Positions 1 to 9,799 of a stretch of 23,421 nucleotides of DNA are shown here, in pieces. This DNA is from Conidiobolus incongruus B7586 (taxonomy: Eukaryota; Entomophthoromycota; Entomophthoromycetes; Entomophthorales; Conidiobolaceae). Each line of letters begins with the position of its first letter. Position 1 is the first letter of the stretch. Location of the stretch: NCBI GenBank assembly GCA_000697335.1, contig JNEM01015062.1, positions 1-23,421 of the forward strand. Reading direction: 5' to 3'. The translations under genes and the position numbers were made by a program. The notes beneath the pieces are model-generated. The model worked only from the letters and a program-made list of their open reading frames with translations. It made no database searches and was not told where the DNA came from.

Positions 1-1580
1 TCAATATATAATTAAATATAATTAAACTGTAAAAACCCTAAAAATACATTAATAATATATATTCTAATTATTGTTACTAAAAATATCATTTTATTTTAAA
101 GTAACTTTTTTCAAATAATATATAATTTTTAATTAAAATTAAAATTAAATTTAAATAAAACAAATAAATACTTAATGTCTTTTTTGAATTTAATAAATAT
201 ATAATAAAAAATAGTTTTTTGGGAAATTTTCAATATTGCAAAAATAGAAATAAATAATATATAATCTGACAAATATCTAATAATATCTATTTATTTCTAA
301 TTACTAAATATAATAATTCCAAAATTTGTAATTAAGATTATATCAAAATTGGCACCTGACTAATTTTGTCAATAATAGAATTATTTTAAATGATCTTTAT
401 TCATTATTCATATATTGATCTGAAAAACAAATTTTTATTAATTTTATTATTAAATTTAAACCTTATTATATACTAAATAAATTATGAGTATTATTTATTG
501 AGAATGAAGCTATTTTAATAAAATTAGTTATTTAATCAATATTTGATCTCTCATTTTTTAAATTAAGGATTTTTGATATATATCATTTATTAGTATGAGT
601 TTCAACATCATATCTTGTTAAATTGAAAATGATTATTCATTCATATTATAGTATCCCAATAGGAAAGTATAAATTAATGTTTAAAGAACAATAATTAATT
701 AATAAAATTAGATTTAATTAATAAATCTCAATACTGATATAATCGGCAAAATTTATGCCAACAGAATTCATGACATATTTTCCACATTTATAAATATTTG
801 AACAAATTAATAATTTTCAAAGGTAGAACATTTGATAATATTATAATTATTCGCAAATATACAATCAAGATAGGAATATACTTCTATTTAAAGAAAAATA
901 TCGGGAAATAATTCATCCTATATTAATATTTCAATTTTCATTAAAATACTGGTTTAATAATCTAGATTATATGGATAATTGGAACATTCATCAAAGAATA
1001 ATTTAGATCTTATCAAATGATTCTAATATTCTCCAAATAAGATTAAGTATTATAGAAAACTATTTTATTGATGATATAATAATATAAAGTTTTTTACTTA
1101 TTTTCTTTTAATGAAGTTTTGAAAAATTATATTACATGTCAAAATAATATAAAAAAATTCAAAGCATTTAATTATTAATCTCTCAAATTAATAAACTAGC
1201 TTTTTTATATTTATCATAAGCAAAAAGGTTAAACACTGGAATAATTATTAGAACTAGATTTCATTAAAAAAATCTTATACAATTTTCGGATTAACAAATT
1301 TAATTTTAAATTTGCAAAATGTAATTCAAGTATATAACAACTTTTAATATATAACCAAATTTGAGTTTAAGGAAAATTATATTTTCATAGTATATATTTG
1401 GAAATTGATTAAATACATCTTATTGATTTTAATAGACTAGTAAATCAGTCATCACTCTTGACACAATCAAGAAAAGTGACAAATTCTAAAAAAATAATTA
1501 ATTTAATAATATAGTTTAAATTAATAATTTTTAATTGATTTAACTTTGAAATAAAATTAAACCGAAATAAAATCTGATGG
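1..1580. other. AT-rich intergenic DNA, no gene recognised
   Basis: This stretch is almost entirely A and T with dense stop codons in all frames. Between about 700 and 1480 the composition is slightly richer in G+C and a few same-frame runs of 20-35 codons occur. They are too short and too interrupted to call a gene relic. No tRNA-like fold, tandem array or terminal repeat was seen. Confidence 0.6.
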
Positions 1581-1590
1581 TATATAAATA
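1581..1590 (+). promoter_or_regulatory. TATA box of the P450 gene
   Basis: TATATAAATA stands 70 bases upstream of the P450 start codon and is followed by a local rise in G+C (gaccctgcag). Transcription would be expected to start roughly 30 bases further on, giving a 5' leader of about 40-50 nt. The first ATG after this box is the chosen start codon, which supports both calls. In a genome this AT-rich a TATA match alone is weak; its spacing is the main support. Confidence 0.5.
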
Positions 1591-1660
1591 GACCCTGCAG
1601 TGTTGAAATTGGATCAATAATTACTCAAATTGATCTAATTCAAATTTTCGAATTCTTTAG

Positions 1661-3201
1661 ATGACTATTTTTCAACAAATTGACATTTATACCCATATGA
1701 TTAATCTGGTATATATAGCTACCGGAGTTATTATGTTGTTGGGGACTCTTTACTACTTTACAATTTATTTGAGATTTAATGAACCCCATTTGAAACACTT
1801 GCCAAAGCCCAGCAATCCCCTTCGATTTTTCTTTGAGGACTTTTGGGAGAATCTCATCGGAAATCCTAGATATTATATTGACCTATTTAAAACTAAAGGC
1901 AATGTAATTTACATTGGCAATAATGAAGTGTTGGTTCACACCCAACAAGTTCGTAAATGGCTGTTGACTCACAAGTTTAAGAAAGCGGATATCTACAATT
2001 CATTCCTATGTACTTTACCAAATGTATTTTCAACTACAGATAAATCGTTCCATACCTTTAGAAAGAAGCTAATTGCACCAGCTTTCAATAACAGAAAATT
2101 AGCCGAAATGGAAAGTATGATCCGCAAAGCTGCACCTGAAAACATGATTAAGTATATTAAGTCGCAAATGCCAATTGAGGATGGAGAGAGGTCTGCAGTC
2201 ATTGATGTTTATAGGCTATTTCATAGAGCGACTTTGGACGTGATTGGTCTATTAGTAATGGGAACCGAATTCAATTGTATTTTGGATACAAAATTGACTG
2301 AACACTTCCTTGCATGTTTGAGTCAGACTCAAATGGCACTATTTCTCAGAATCTTCTTCCCCTTTTTGACTAAAAAAAACCTTCCTCTTCAAACTACATT
2401 CAAACCCATAGTTGAAAGAAGCTTAGCTAAACGTTTATCCGGTGAAGAACGTCGTGAAGACATTTTGCAAACCCTAGTTGATGCCGTAGATAATGAAACT
2501 GGTACCAGATTAACCGCGGAAGAAATTTGGAATGAGTGCGTGATTCTTCTATTTGCAGGCGAGGATACTACATCCAATACACTTACTTGGACCCTCTACG
2601 AACTTCTTAGGAATCCAGAATATTATAGTCTTATTGAATCAGAAATTTTAGAAACTTTCCCAGGAGATGAAGTAATTACTTTGGAGAAATGTAAATCCAA
2701 GTGTCAGTATTTGGAAGCTGCCATTCTTGAATCAATGCGTTTCCATCCAGTTGGTGGTACTCTCATCCCTCGCATTGTACCAGAAGGTGGTGTGACAGTA
2801 GATGGTCATTTCATTCCGGAAGGAGTAAGTTAAAAACGAGAATTATATATATATGTATGTATATGATTACTAATTTCAAATTTTAGACTAATGTCAATTT
2901 CTCAATCTACTCACTTCACCATGATCCTGACTTTTGGGATCAACCTGAAAAATTCAATATTCATCGCTGGCTCAGTGAAGATCGCGAGACTCTCAAAGGT
3001 CAAATGCTCGGCTTTAGCATGGGACCACGCGGGTGCCTTGGTAGAGATTTAGCTTGGGCTGAAATCTATCTCATCCTCGCACATCTCTTCAAATACTTTA
3101 TAATGGAATTGAAGTCACCTGTCACACTCACACCTAAAATGTACTTTATTTATAAGCCCTATGAAGAATTGATGAATGTTCAGTTTACTTTAAGAGATTG
3201 A
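1661..3201 (+). CDS. Cytochrome P450 monooxygenase, ER-anchored
   Basis: Two exons, 1661-2824 and 2887-3201, joined in phase 0 across a 62-nt intron (GTAAGT..TTTTAG), encode 492 residues, a normal P450 length. P450s use NADPH and O2 to oxidise lipids, sterols or foreign compounds at the ER face. Residues 13-38 form a hydrophobic membrane anchor, followed by a proline-containing linker (HLPKPSNP). The I-helix oxygen-activation motif AGEDTT is at 299-304, the K-helix ExxR at 357-360 (ESMR), the PERF-like FNIHR at 411-415, and the haem loop FSMGPRGCLG carries the haem-ligand Cys438. All catalytic landmarks are present, so the gene looks functional. The start is the first ATG after the TATA box and gives a complete anchor. 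The CYP family and substrate cannot be assigned by eye; nothing nearby suggests a biosynthetic cluster. Confidence 0.95.
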
Positions 3202-3311
3202 CACTAGAGGTTTATAAGTTCAGTATAATTGCTATAAAGACTATTCTAGTATTTGAAAAAGATTATAAATATTTAAAACTATTGCTCAATATAAAGTTAA
3301 AATAATTATTA

Positions 3312-3677
3312 AATATGATTAGAACACAAAGTTTGATAAAATGGTTTAGAATAAAAAAATCTATTAACAATAACGATATATTTACAAATTGTAAACTTTT
3401 TCTCATCTACCTTCTCAATATTTACATCAATCTCTCTTAAAATTATAATGCATGCACTCCCTTCGCCTCAGTTTATTATTAAAATATTTGCATCCTTTTT
3501 TACGGTATTCTACAGACTTGCTACTTCACCATATATATGCAATCCTTCCAATATTATTTCACAATTACCAAATGCGATAGTACACTGGTCTACAACGCGT
3601 ATGTAGTTCCAAAGTACTATTAAAGCTCGCATTCCCTCTAACTGACATTGATTAAAATAAAAACATGTGTATATACT
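3312..3677 (-). pseudogene. Decayed gene fragment of unknown family, convergent with the P450
   Basis: On the minus strand one register runs about 122 codons with only two internal stops (at 3510-3512 and 3468-3470), whereas roughly ten would be expected at this composition. The translation looks protein-like, for example CQLEGMRALIVLWNYIR and CEIILEGLHIYGEVASL. The block is visibly richer in G+C than its surroundings, which fits former coding DNA. No start codon, splice sites or upstream exons could be placed, so this is probably the surviving 3' part of a dead gene. A plus-strand frame (3449-3577) is also open for 43 codons, so the strand is not certain. I do not recognise the family. Confidence 0.35.
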
Positions 3678-4957
3678 CTAAAATATTGTGACAAAACATC
3701 AAAAATTCATTATTGTAATTTATGAATTAAAATTAATCTAAATTTATAATAAATTTCTCAAAGGGTTTAATTATTAAATAATTGAACTCTTTCGTTTTAA
3801 GATTATTAATTTCCAAAACTTCTTTATTTATTAGGTTATTTATATATAAACAAATTTACAAATTCATATTTTGATCAAAATGTTTATAAATTCAAAATAA
3901 TATTGATATATTACAAAGTTGATAGTTACTAATAGTTTATATATTAGTTCTTTACTCATTTTTAGTGTCTTAATATAGGTAAAATATTTTTGTTGAATTA
4001 TCACTGAATTTTATATTGCAAATTATCAATAAATTTATTTTTAAAATAATCACAACTATTAACAGAATTAATTATAATTCAGAAAATATTTTAATAATCC
4101 TATATCATTCTAATTAGAATATTTTGAATACATTACTTAGGTTAAATAGATGTTATTTAACATTATTGGATTACATTATATTTTTTATTAACACTAGTTT
4201 GGAACTAAAGCCTAATGGCTTTTCATTAGGTAAACAAAATTTATTATACCATTATTTATAAATTTATTTAATTATTTCATTCTAATAGATTTATATAAAT
4301 ATAATAATTGCAATTATATAATTAAAAATATTATATTTATTACATTATCCATAACTTGAATAAAACTTTTTAATATTTTTAAGATTATTATTAAGGTTAT
4401 AGATGTTGTTTTCAACAATATATTAATTTCATAAATTTAATATATTGGAGTTAAGTATAACATTCAAATATATATTATACATATATAAGTTCTATAAATA
4501 TTTTTTCTTTTTCCAAAATCATATTGATTAATACAAGTATAATGAACTTTAAGTTTAGATAAATAAAGATATCATATTAGATATATTTCAATTATCAATT
4601 TTTTCAATAGAGCATATTTATCATTAATGTTATTATAGTTTAAAATTGATGAATCAAAGTTTCCTAGTTTATATGAACTAATTATTATGAATTTTTAATA
4701 AATTTTAGAAATCATATAAAATAAAATTATAAGGTATTAAATGATGGACTTAAGAAGTATATAATACTTATTACCGTATACATTTGATTGATCTTAGAAT
4801 AGTGATATAGCGAAGATTGAATAAAAATGAGTTCTATAAATAAAGAAATTTAGAGGAAAGTATACATTTATTAAAATTGATTAATTATGTAAATATAAGA
4901 TTAAAATATTATATTATATAATTAATTTCATTTGAAGTCTGCATGTTATTAATATAA
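3678..4957. other. AT-rich intergenic DNA, nothing recognised
   Basis: Very low G+C, frequent stops in all six frames, and no tRNA, tandem array or terminal repeat. It separates two gene relics. Confidence 0.6.
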
Positions 4958-6339
4958 TTTTTGATAATGTTGAATATATTATACATTATATACAAAATAA
5001 CCAAAAACAACTATAATGATATCACAAATGGCATTGATAATGTAATTTATTCAATTAATTTTTTAACGTCTCTCTATTCATTAACCCATCTCTTGCACTC
5101 ATCCAATCTAAAGATATAATCTCTGCAATATTTGCTTTACCAAATTTCCCTTCTGGCACCTTTGTTTAAGATATTCGATAGCTTTTACATTCAATTAATC
5201 GCTGCAAACACCTTTAATAAGGTCCATTCAAATCCAAGTACGAGAGCTTGAAGTCCCACATTCCTTATACAACTTACTGGTAAGTTCACCATTTGCACCA
5301 CCTTGATTCTGATATTGATAAAAATCCAAGACAAGTAAATACTTGAAAATGATGTAACTAACCCCAACACTTTGATGATTGTTAATGTGTCTATTTTATT
5401 GATTATATTGACTTTTAAGGTATTTTACAAGAATTTGTATACCATCAGATTCAACTTCTTAAACTTTATATTAATGTGGATACTGTTAATATTATTTAAT
5501 TCAATCAATTTTAACACACTATATTATTTATGAAATTGAATTCTGAACTCACTCTCAAGGTCAAAAATTATTAAATAAATTTGGAAAATATGTGTAAAAT
5601 TATAAAAATGATAGTTGGATAATTATTTGACTCAATGACACCTATGTACTAATTGTATTTATTCATGAATTAGATTTTTGCCACTATAAAGTTATTTCCT
5701 GGATTGAGAATAGTAAATTCAAAGTTACAATTTGAAGATTTTGGCTATTCAGTTGTCATACAGAAAATAATATTTTCAAAAATTCTGATTATTTTGATAT
5801 CAAAATCAAAATTAATAAAATTAAATTAAAACATTAAAATTTTAAGCAATATAAAATTAATGTTAAAAGGAATCAAATATACTCAAAGATAAAGAGATTA
5901 TTTTATGAAATATTGGTTGACTACTATTTGATTTAATAGTTCAAAATTCATATTATGAATAATATATTTGAACAGTTTTATACTATGAAAAAATTACATT
6001 CTAGATATGATTCAAAATTGAAACGAGATAATACTATTGTTAATAATATATCAAATACAAAATAACCAATTTGAATTAATTATAATGCTGTTACTTAGAT
6101 AGTAGCCCTTCAGATCAACTTCACCTTTTGATATATTACTTTATAGAGATACAGCGACGGAATATCCGTTACATCACTTAAAGGTCTGATTCTTCTGAAA
6201 ACCCAATATATTTATTTGCACCACCTACGACTGACCAATGATCTGTAAAAGAACTATTGTGGGAATATATTTTCATCTTTATCTGGGGTCTTTTATAGAG
6301 CTCATTAAACCCTTAACATGCTCTAATAAAACTCCTTAA
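4958..6339 (+). pseudogene. Decayed leucine-rich-repeat-like (RNI/F-box-LRR-like) gene
   Basis: One plus-strand frame is open from 4958 to 5530 except for three stops (5117, 5249, 5336): 191 codons where about 16 stops would be expected. The last run alone is 64 codons (5339-5530). At about 5530 the protein-like reading moves to the next frame (an apparent frameshift) and continues, more interrupted, to about 6339. That part includes a 50-codon run with LFPGLRIVNSKLQFEDFGYS near 5694-5753. The translation is rich in evenly spaced Leu/Ile/Phe with intervening Asn/Ser, as in ribonuclease-inhibitor-like leucine-rich repeats. The total length, about 460 codons, would suit such a protein. With more than a dozen stops and no splice pattern that removes them, it is not an active gene. 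That it is a relic is fairly well supported; the family is inference. Confidence 0.45.
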
Positions 6340-6771
6340 CACAAACTATCAAACAAATAGTAAGTGAACCACTCTCCATCCTATTTTCTATCTACTACCA
6401 AAAATCTGTAAAACCACAATATTATAAATATATAAGGTGTATCAACTTAGTTATATGATAATAAAATCGTATAAGTAATAATTGTAATATTTATAATTAT
6501 ATAAAAAAACATTAAAAAAATAAAATGAAGACAAAATAGGAAAAAGAAATATTAATTAAATATTGAAATTTATTAAAAAATATTAAATATAATAAATAAA
6601 TTAAATGAGGATAAAATTTAAAAAATTAATAAGAAAATTATTTTCATAAATGTTATAGTTATTATAATATAAAAAAATGCTGTATATTAAATAAAAATAA
6701 AAAAAATGAAATAGAATTAAATAAGATTTTAATCATATATATAATTATTAAAAAAATAAAAACAATGATTT
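6340..6771. other. AT-rich spacer before the tRNA-Ile terminator
   Basis: Mostly A/T with several A-runs. Nothing coding was seen. The A-runs at its right end read as T-runs on the minus strand and could serve as backup RNA polymerase III terminators for tRNA-Ile. Confidence 0.6.
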
Positions 6772-6776
6772 AAAAA
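6772..6776 (-). terminator. RNA polymerase III T-run terminator of tRNA-Ile
   Basis: AAAAA on the given strand is TTTTT on the minus strand, 24 bases beyond the 3' end of tRNA-Ile. A second T5 on the same strand lies at 6758-6762. A T-run of four or more is the usual pol III stop. Confidence 0.55.
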
Positions 6777-6800
6777 CCATGGACAAGAAGGTGAATATTA

Positions 6801-6874
6801 TGCTCCCAACAGGGATCGAACCTGTGACCTTGGCGTTATTAGCACCACGCTCTAACCAACTGAGCTATGGGAGC
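6801..6874 (-). tRNA. tRNA-Ile (anticodon AAT)
   Basis: The minus strand folds into a complete intronless cloverleaf of 74 nt. The acceptor stem GCTCCCA pairs with TGGGAGC, the D-arm is GCTC/GAGC, the anticodon stem TGGTG/CGCCA encloses loop CTAATAA (anticodon AAT), and the T-arm is ACAGG/CCTGT with TTCGATC. The discriminator base is A. The internal promoters are intact: A box TAGCTCAGTTGG and B box GGTTCGATCCC. A34 would be edited to inosine, so it reads ATT, ATC and ATA-type Ile codons as the family usually does. No CCA is encoded, as expected for a eukaryote. Confidence 0.97.
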
Positions 6875-8286
6875 ATTAGTTGTGAGTCCCTTTCTCATCT
6901 AATATTTTTGATTTCAAATTTATTATCAAACTTATGTTTAAAATGTATAATACATATTCCTTTTATTATTATTTCAACTTCCTCTAATAAAAATTTTTTT
7001 TCCTGTTTTTGTACTTTTTAGTTAAATTTATTTTATATTCAAACTCTTATTTCTAAATATCTTAATATTTATCCCTCCTTACTAATTATCTAAATTCTTA
7101 TTTTACAATGCAAATCTCATTTAATCATCATATAATTTCAAATTCTAGATAATATTTTTAACAGTATAATATACCTAAAATTAAATACAACATATCATAT
7201 TTCTAGCATCAATTAAGACAACTACCAACTTAAAATATGTTAAGCAATATACATTTTTTTATAATCGGACACTATACCAGAAAAAAATTCAATAAAATCA
7301 TTTTCACATAATTTTTAGGCTATGGCTTTATGAGTGTCCTATTTTGAAGAAAAATTGTTTATTCATTTAAAACAAAAAATGATTTAGCTATTAATCGTAA
7401 ATAATTCCACATGATTAACACCATAAAATTGATTAAGAATCATCAAAAATTAACATAAAAAGCGACAAGTGCTAACTTTACTGATTTTGAATTTCTAGGC
7501 ATTATGGAATTAATTGTGATGATTTTAATAGGTTCAAAATATATATTAAATATGAATAAAAATGATAAACCATGAAATCATCTGTAACAAATTTTGACGA
7601 GAGATTATTGAGGGATTCGATAATGGGTTATGAAATTTCAGAATATATTATTTTGTAATATCCAATAATATTATTAGAAATATTTGGGAAAAAATTACAT
7701 TCCATTATAAAAATTATGATTAATTAATATAATGCATGCTGAAAATATATAATCAATTATCCAACCCCTCATTAGCTTTGAAAAATGATTATAAATTTTC
7801 AATTTGTATTCAAAAAAATTTATTATTATGCATACAGAAAAGTATGGATATTGAAAAAGAAACTTATAATAATACCAAAATCTTAAATCAGCAACAACTG
7901 CTAACATTCAATTTTTCATCACTAAAACTGTGTTTTAATATTTATAGAATATTTCAAAACCCAAAAACGTTTAATACATTTCTAATAAATCATCCCAAAA
8001 TATCAGCATTAAACCCAAATTATTAATAATATTTCTAAATGAAATCATACTATATGTGTTATAGAGTCCGATTACACCAAATTAATAATTAATTATGGCT
8101 CAAAATTCTAATGTATAACAATTTGGTTCATATTATTTTCGAAAATATAAAAATAATTATTTTATTGTTTTATTTCGTTTTTTAATAGTTTTTTTTAATT
8201 AGATTATTTTTATTTTATTTCATCAATAAACTCAAATTCAATTATACATATTATATATATTTATATACACATAAAACATATTACTT
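6875..8286. other. AT-rich intergenic DNA upstream of the phosphatase gene
   Basis: Low G+C throughout, apart from one uncertain open frame at 7736-8026 listed separately. The last 80 bases before the phosphatase ATG are nearly pure A/T (a TATATATATTTATATA-like run near 8251-8267), so no individual promoter element can be singled out. Confidence 0.55.
7736..8026 (+). other. Open frame of 96 codons, probably chance or a gene relic
   Basis: An ATG-initiated frame of 96 codons lies in otherwise stop-rich DNA. After its stop the same frame stays mostly open to about 8180, with four stops in about 148 codons. The translation is rich in Asn, Ile, Leu and Lys (e.g. LTFNFSSLKLCFNIYRIF) and matches nothing I recognise. 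At this composition one such frame could arise by chance in a 23-kb window. A minus-strand frame (7695-7907) overlaps it and is equally unremarkable. Confidence 0.2.
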
Positions 8287-9487
8287 ATGAGTTCAACAAT
8301 TGGTAAAATTCAGTGGGGAATAGGATTTATACCAAAGTATCGACAAAGAATTCTAAGTTCTACAATACCTAGGATAAAACAGTTTAAAAATATGAATATT
8401 GTAGAAAAATTACCTATTCATAATAGTAGTTTTAGAAGGAAAAAATGGGCTAAAGTCGACGCTGGCGAAGACGCCTTCTTCAATTTGAGTACTCCGTATG
8501 GAGGTTATATTGGTAAATTGTTGTTTTTTGAGGTTTTTGTATTTGATATTAATATATTATTGTGTAGGTGTCGCTGACGGTGTCGGAGGTTGGGAAGAAG
8601 TAAATCAATTAACCAAATAATTTTATATCAATTAACTAACTAATTAATTCTTTTAGATAGGTGTTGATTCGTCCCAATTCTCATGGACATTAATGACTAA
8701 TTGCAACGACATATTAAAAGAAAAAATATCTCTCACCAATTATGACTACTCTCACAATCCTTCACCCCAGCAACTGTTAGAAATGTCTTATAAGAGATTG
8801 GTTGAAGAGAAAATGGTGAAGGCCGGAAGTTCCACAGCATCGATAGTTCAGTTCGATAAAGCTAATTCATTATTAAACGCTTGCAACCTGGGAGATTCTG
8901 GCTTTATAATTATTAGAAACTTTAACCAAATAGTTTATAAAAGTAAGCCCCAGTACCATTTTTTCAACTGTCCGTACCAGTTATCGTTGATTCCCGAGGA
9001 GAATTCTAACAGAGGTTTCTATCTGAGTGATAAGGTCAGCGATGGCCATGTCTCCCAACATAAATTGTACCCGAACGATTTGGTGATCGTTGCAACGGAT
9101 GGCTTCTTCGACAACTTGTTCGATGAAGAAACTTTGTCAATAGTTCAAAACGAATTTATTCATATTGAATCGAACTTCAATAGTGGTAATATTCACTTTT
9201 CTAACAATGAAAATTACGATCCCAGTAGATTACCAAGAGATCGATTGGATATCAAAGTTAGAAAATTAGCACAGAAATTGACAGATACTGCTAGAAGGTT
9301 AAGCTACAACAAGCGCAGAATGTCCCCATGGGCTCAATACGCTATTGAAAATGGATATCCCGAAGAAATTGGAGGGTAATTATATTATTATTCTTCATCC
9401 ATCATATTTTATACTAACATTAATCATTTTAGTAAAATTGACGATATTACAGTACTCGTAGCTTTAGTCCAACCCACTACCGAATAA
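8287..9487 (+). CDS. PTC7: PP2C-family protein phosphatase, Ptc7-like, probably mitochondrial
   Basis: Four exons (8287-8512, 8568-8599, 8657-9375, 9433-9487) with introns of 55, 57 and 57 nt encode 343 residues, the size of yeast Ptc7. This metal-dependent Ser/Thr phosphatase subfamily acts in mitochondria; yeast Ptc7 dephosphorylates Coq7 to promote ubiquinone synthesis. Residues 1-39 are basic, rich in hydroxyl residues and without acidic residues, as in a mitochondrial presequence. Core PP2C motifs are all present: GEDAFF (Asp62), GVADGVGGW with metal-binding Asp79, NLGDSG (Asp166), ATDGFFDN (Asp234) and the closing GGKIDDITVLVAL (Asp329/Asp330). The GVADGVGGW block is carried on a 32-nt exon. 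Between the ATDG and DDIT motifs an asparagine-rich loop (SNFNSGNIHFSNNENYD) interrupts the domain. The gene looks functional; the mitochondrial role is inferred from the family. Confidence 0.9.
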
Positions 9488-9542
9488 TTTCCAAATCATA
9501 TTATTTATTTATTTATTTTAAAACAATACACCAACAAACTCT

Positions 9543-9562
9543 TATATATATATATATATATA
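9543..9562. repeat. (TA)10 microsatellite
   Basis: Ten uninterrupted TA dinucleotides in the 3' flank of the phosphatase gene, just before its poly(A) signal. Confidence 0.9.
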
Positions 9563-9564
9563 TT

Positions 9565-9570
9565 AATAAA
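9565..9570 (+). other. Poly(A) signal AATAAA of the phosphatase gene
   Basis: AATAAA lies 78 bases after the stop codon and is followed by a GT-containing stretch (gttgatctgt). It is the first perfect match downstream of the gene. Confidence 0.45.
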
Positions 9571-9684
9571 GTTGATCTGTAATAATATCTTTAAACTTTT
9601 TATAATTTTTTATATTGATTTGATGAAAATCAAAGTATAAAGAGTGGTTTATTATTATTAAACTATTTAATTAACAATTTGGAA

Positions 9685-9689
9685 CCAAT
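9685..9689 (+). promoter_or_regulatory. Possible CCAAT box of the dynactin p62 gene
   Basis: CCAAT lies 111 bases upstream of the dynactin ATG in the 312-bp spacer after the phosphatase gene. The rest of this spacer is AT-rich with no distinct TATA box. Five-base matches are common by chance, so the support is positional only. Confidence 0.2.
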
Positions 9690-9799
9690 TTCCATTCATT
9701 TAACAAATACAATAAAAATACTGATAAAAGAAAATCACATCATCAACTCTCTTCTTAAACTGAATAATTAATCATTAAAAACTAAAAAATTTATAATTT

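Noticed and set aside
1993-2577. Two minus-strand open frames of 69 and 62 codons inside the P450
   Set aside because: They are antisense shadows of a fully supported coding exon.
5280-5335. GTAAGT donor inside the LRR-like relic that might splice out a stop
   Set aside because: Both AG acceptors at the right distance (5330, 5335) lead straight into stops, and other stops remain, so a live spliced gene is unlikely.
6779-7021. 80-codon plus-strand open frame with a protein-like start
   Set aside because: Its first third is the antisense of the tRNA-Ile gene, a classic false protein; the remainder is AT-rich and unremarkable.
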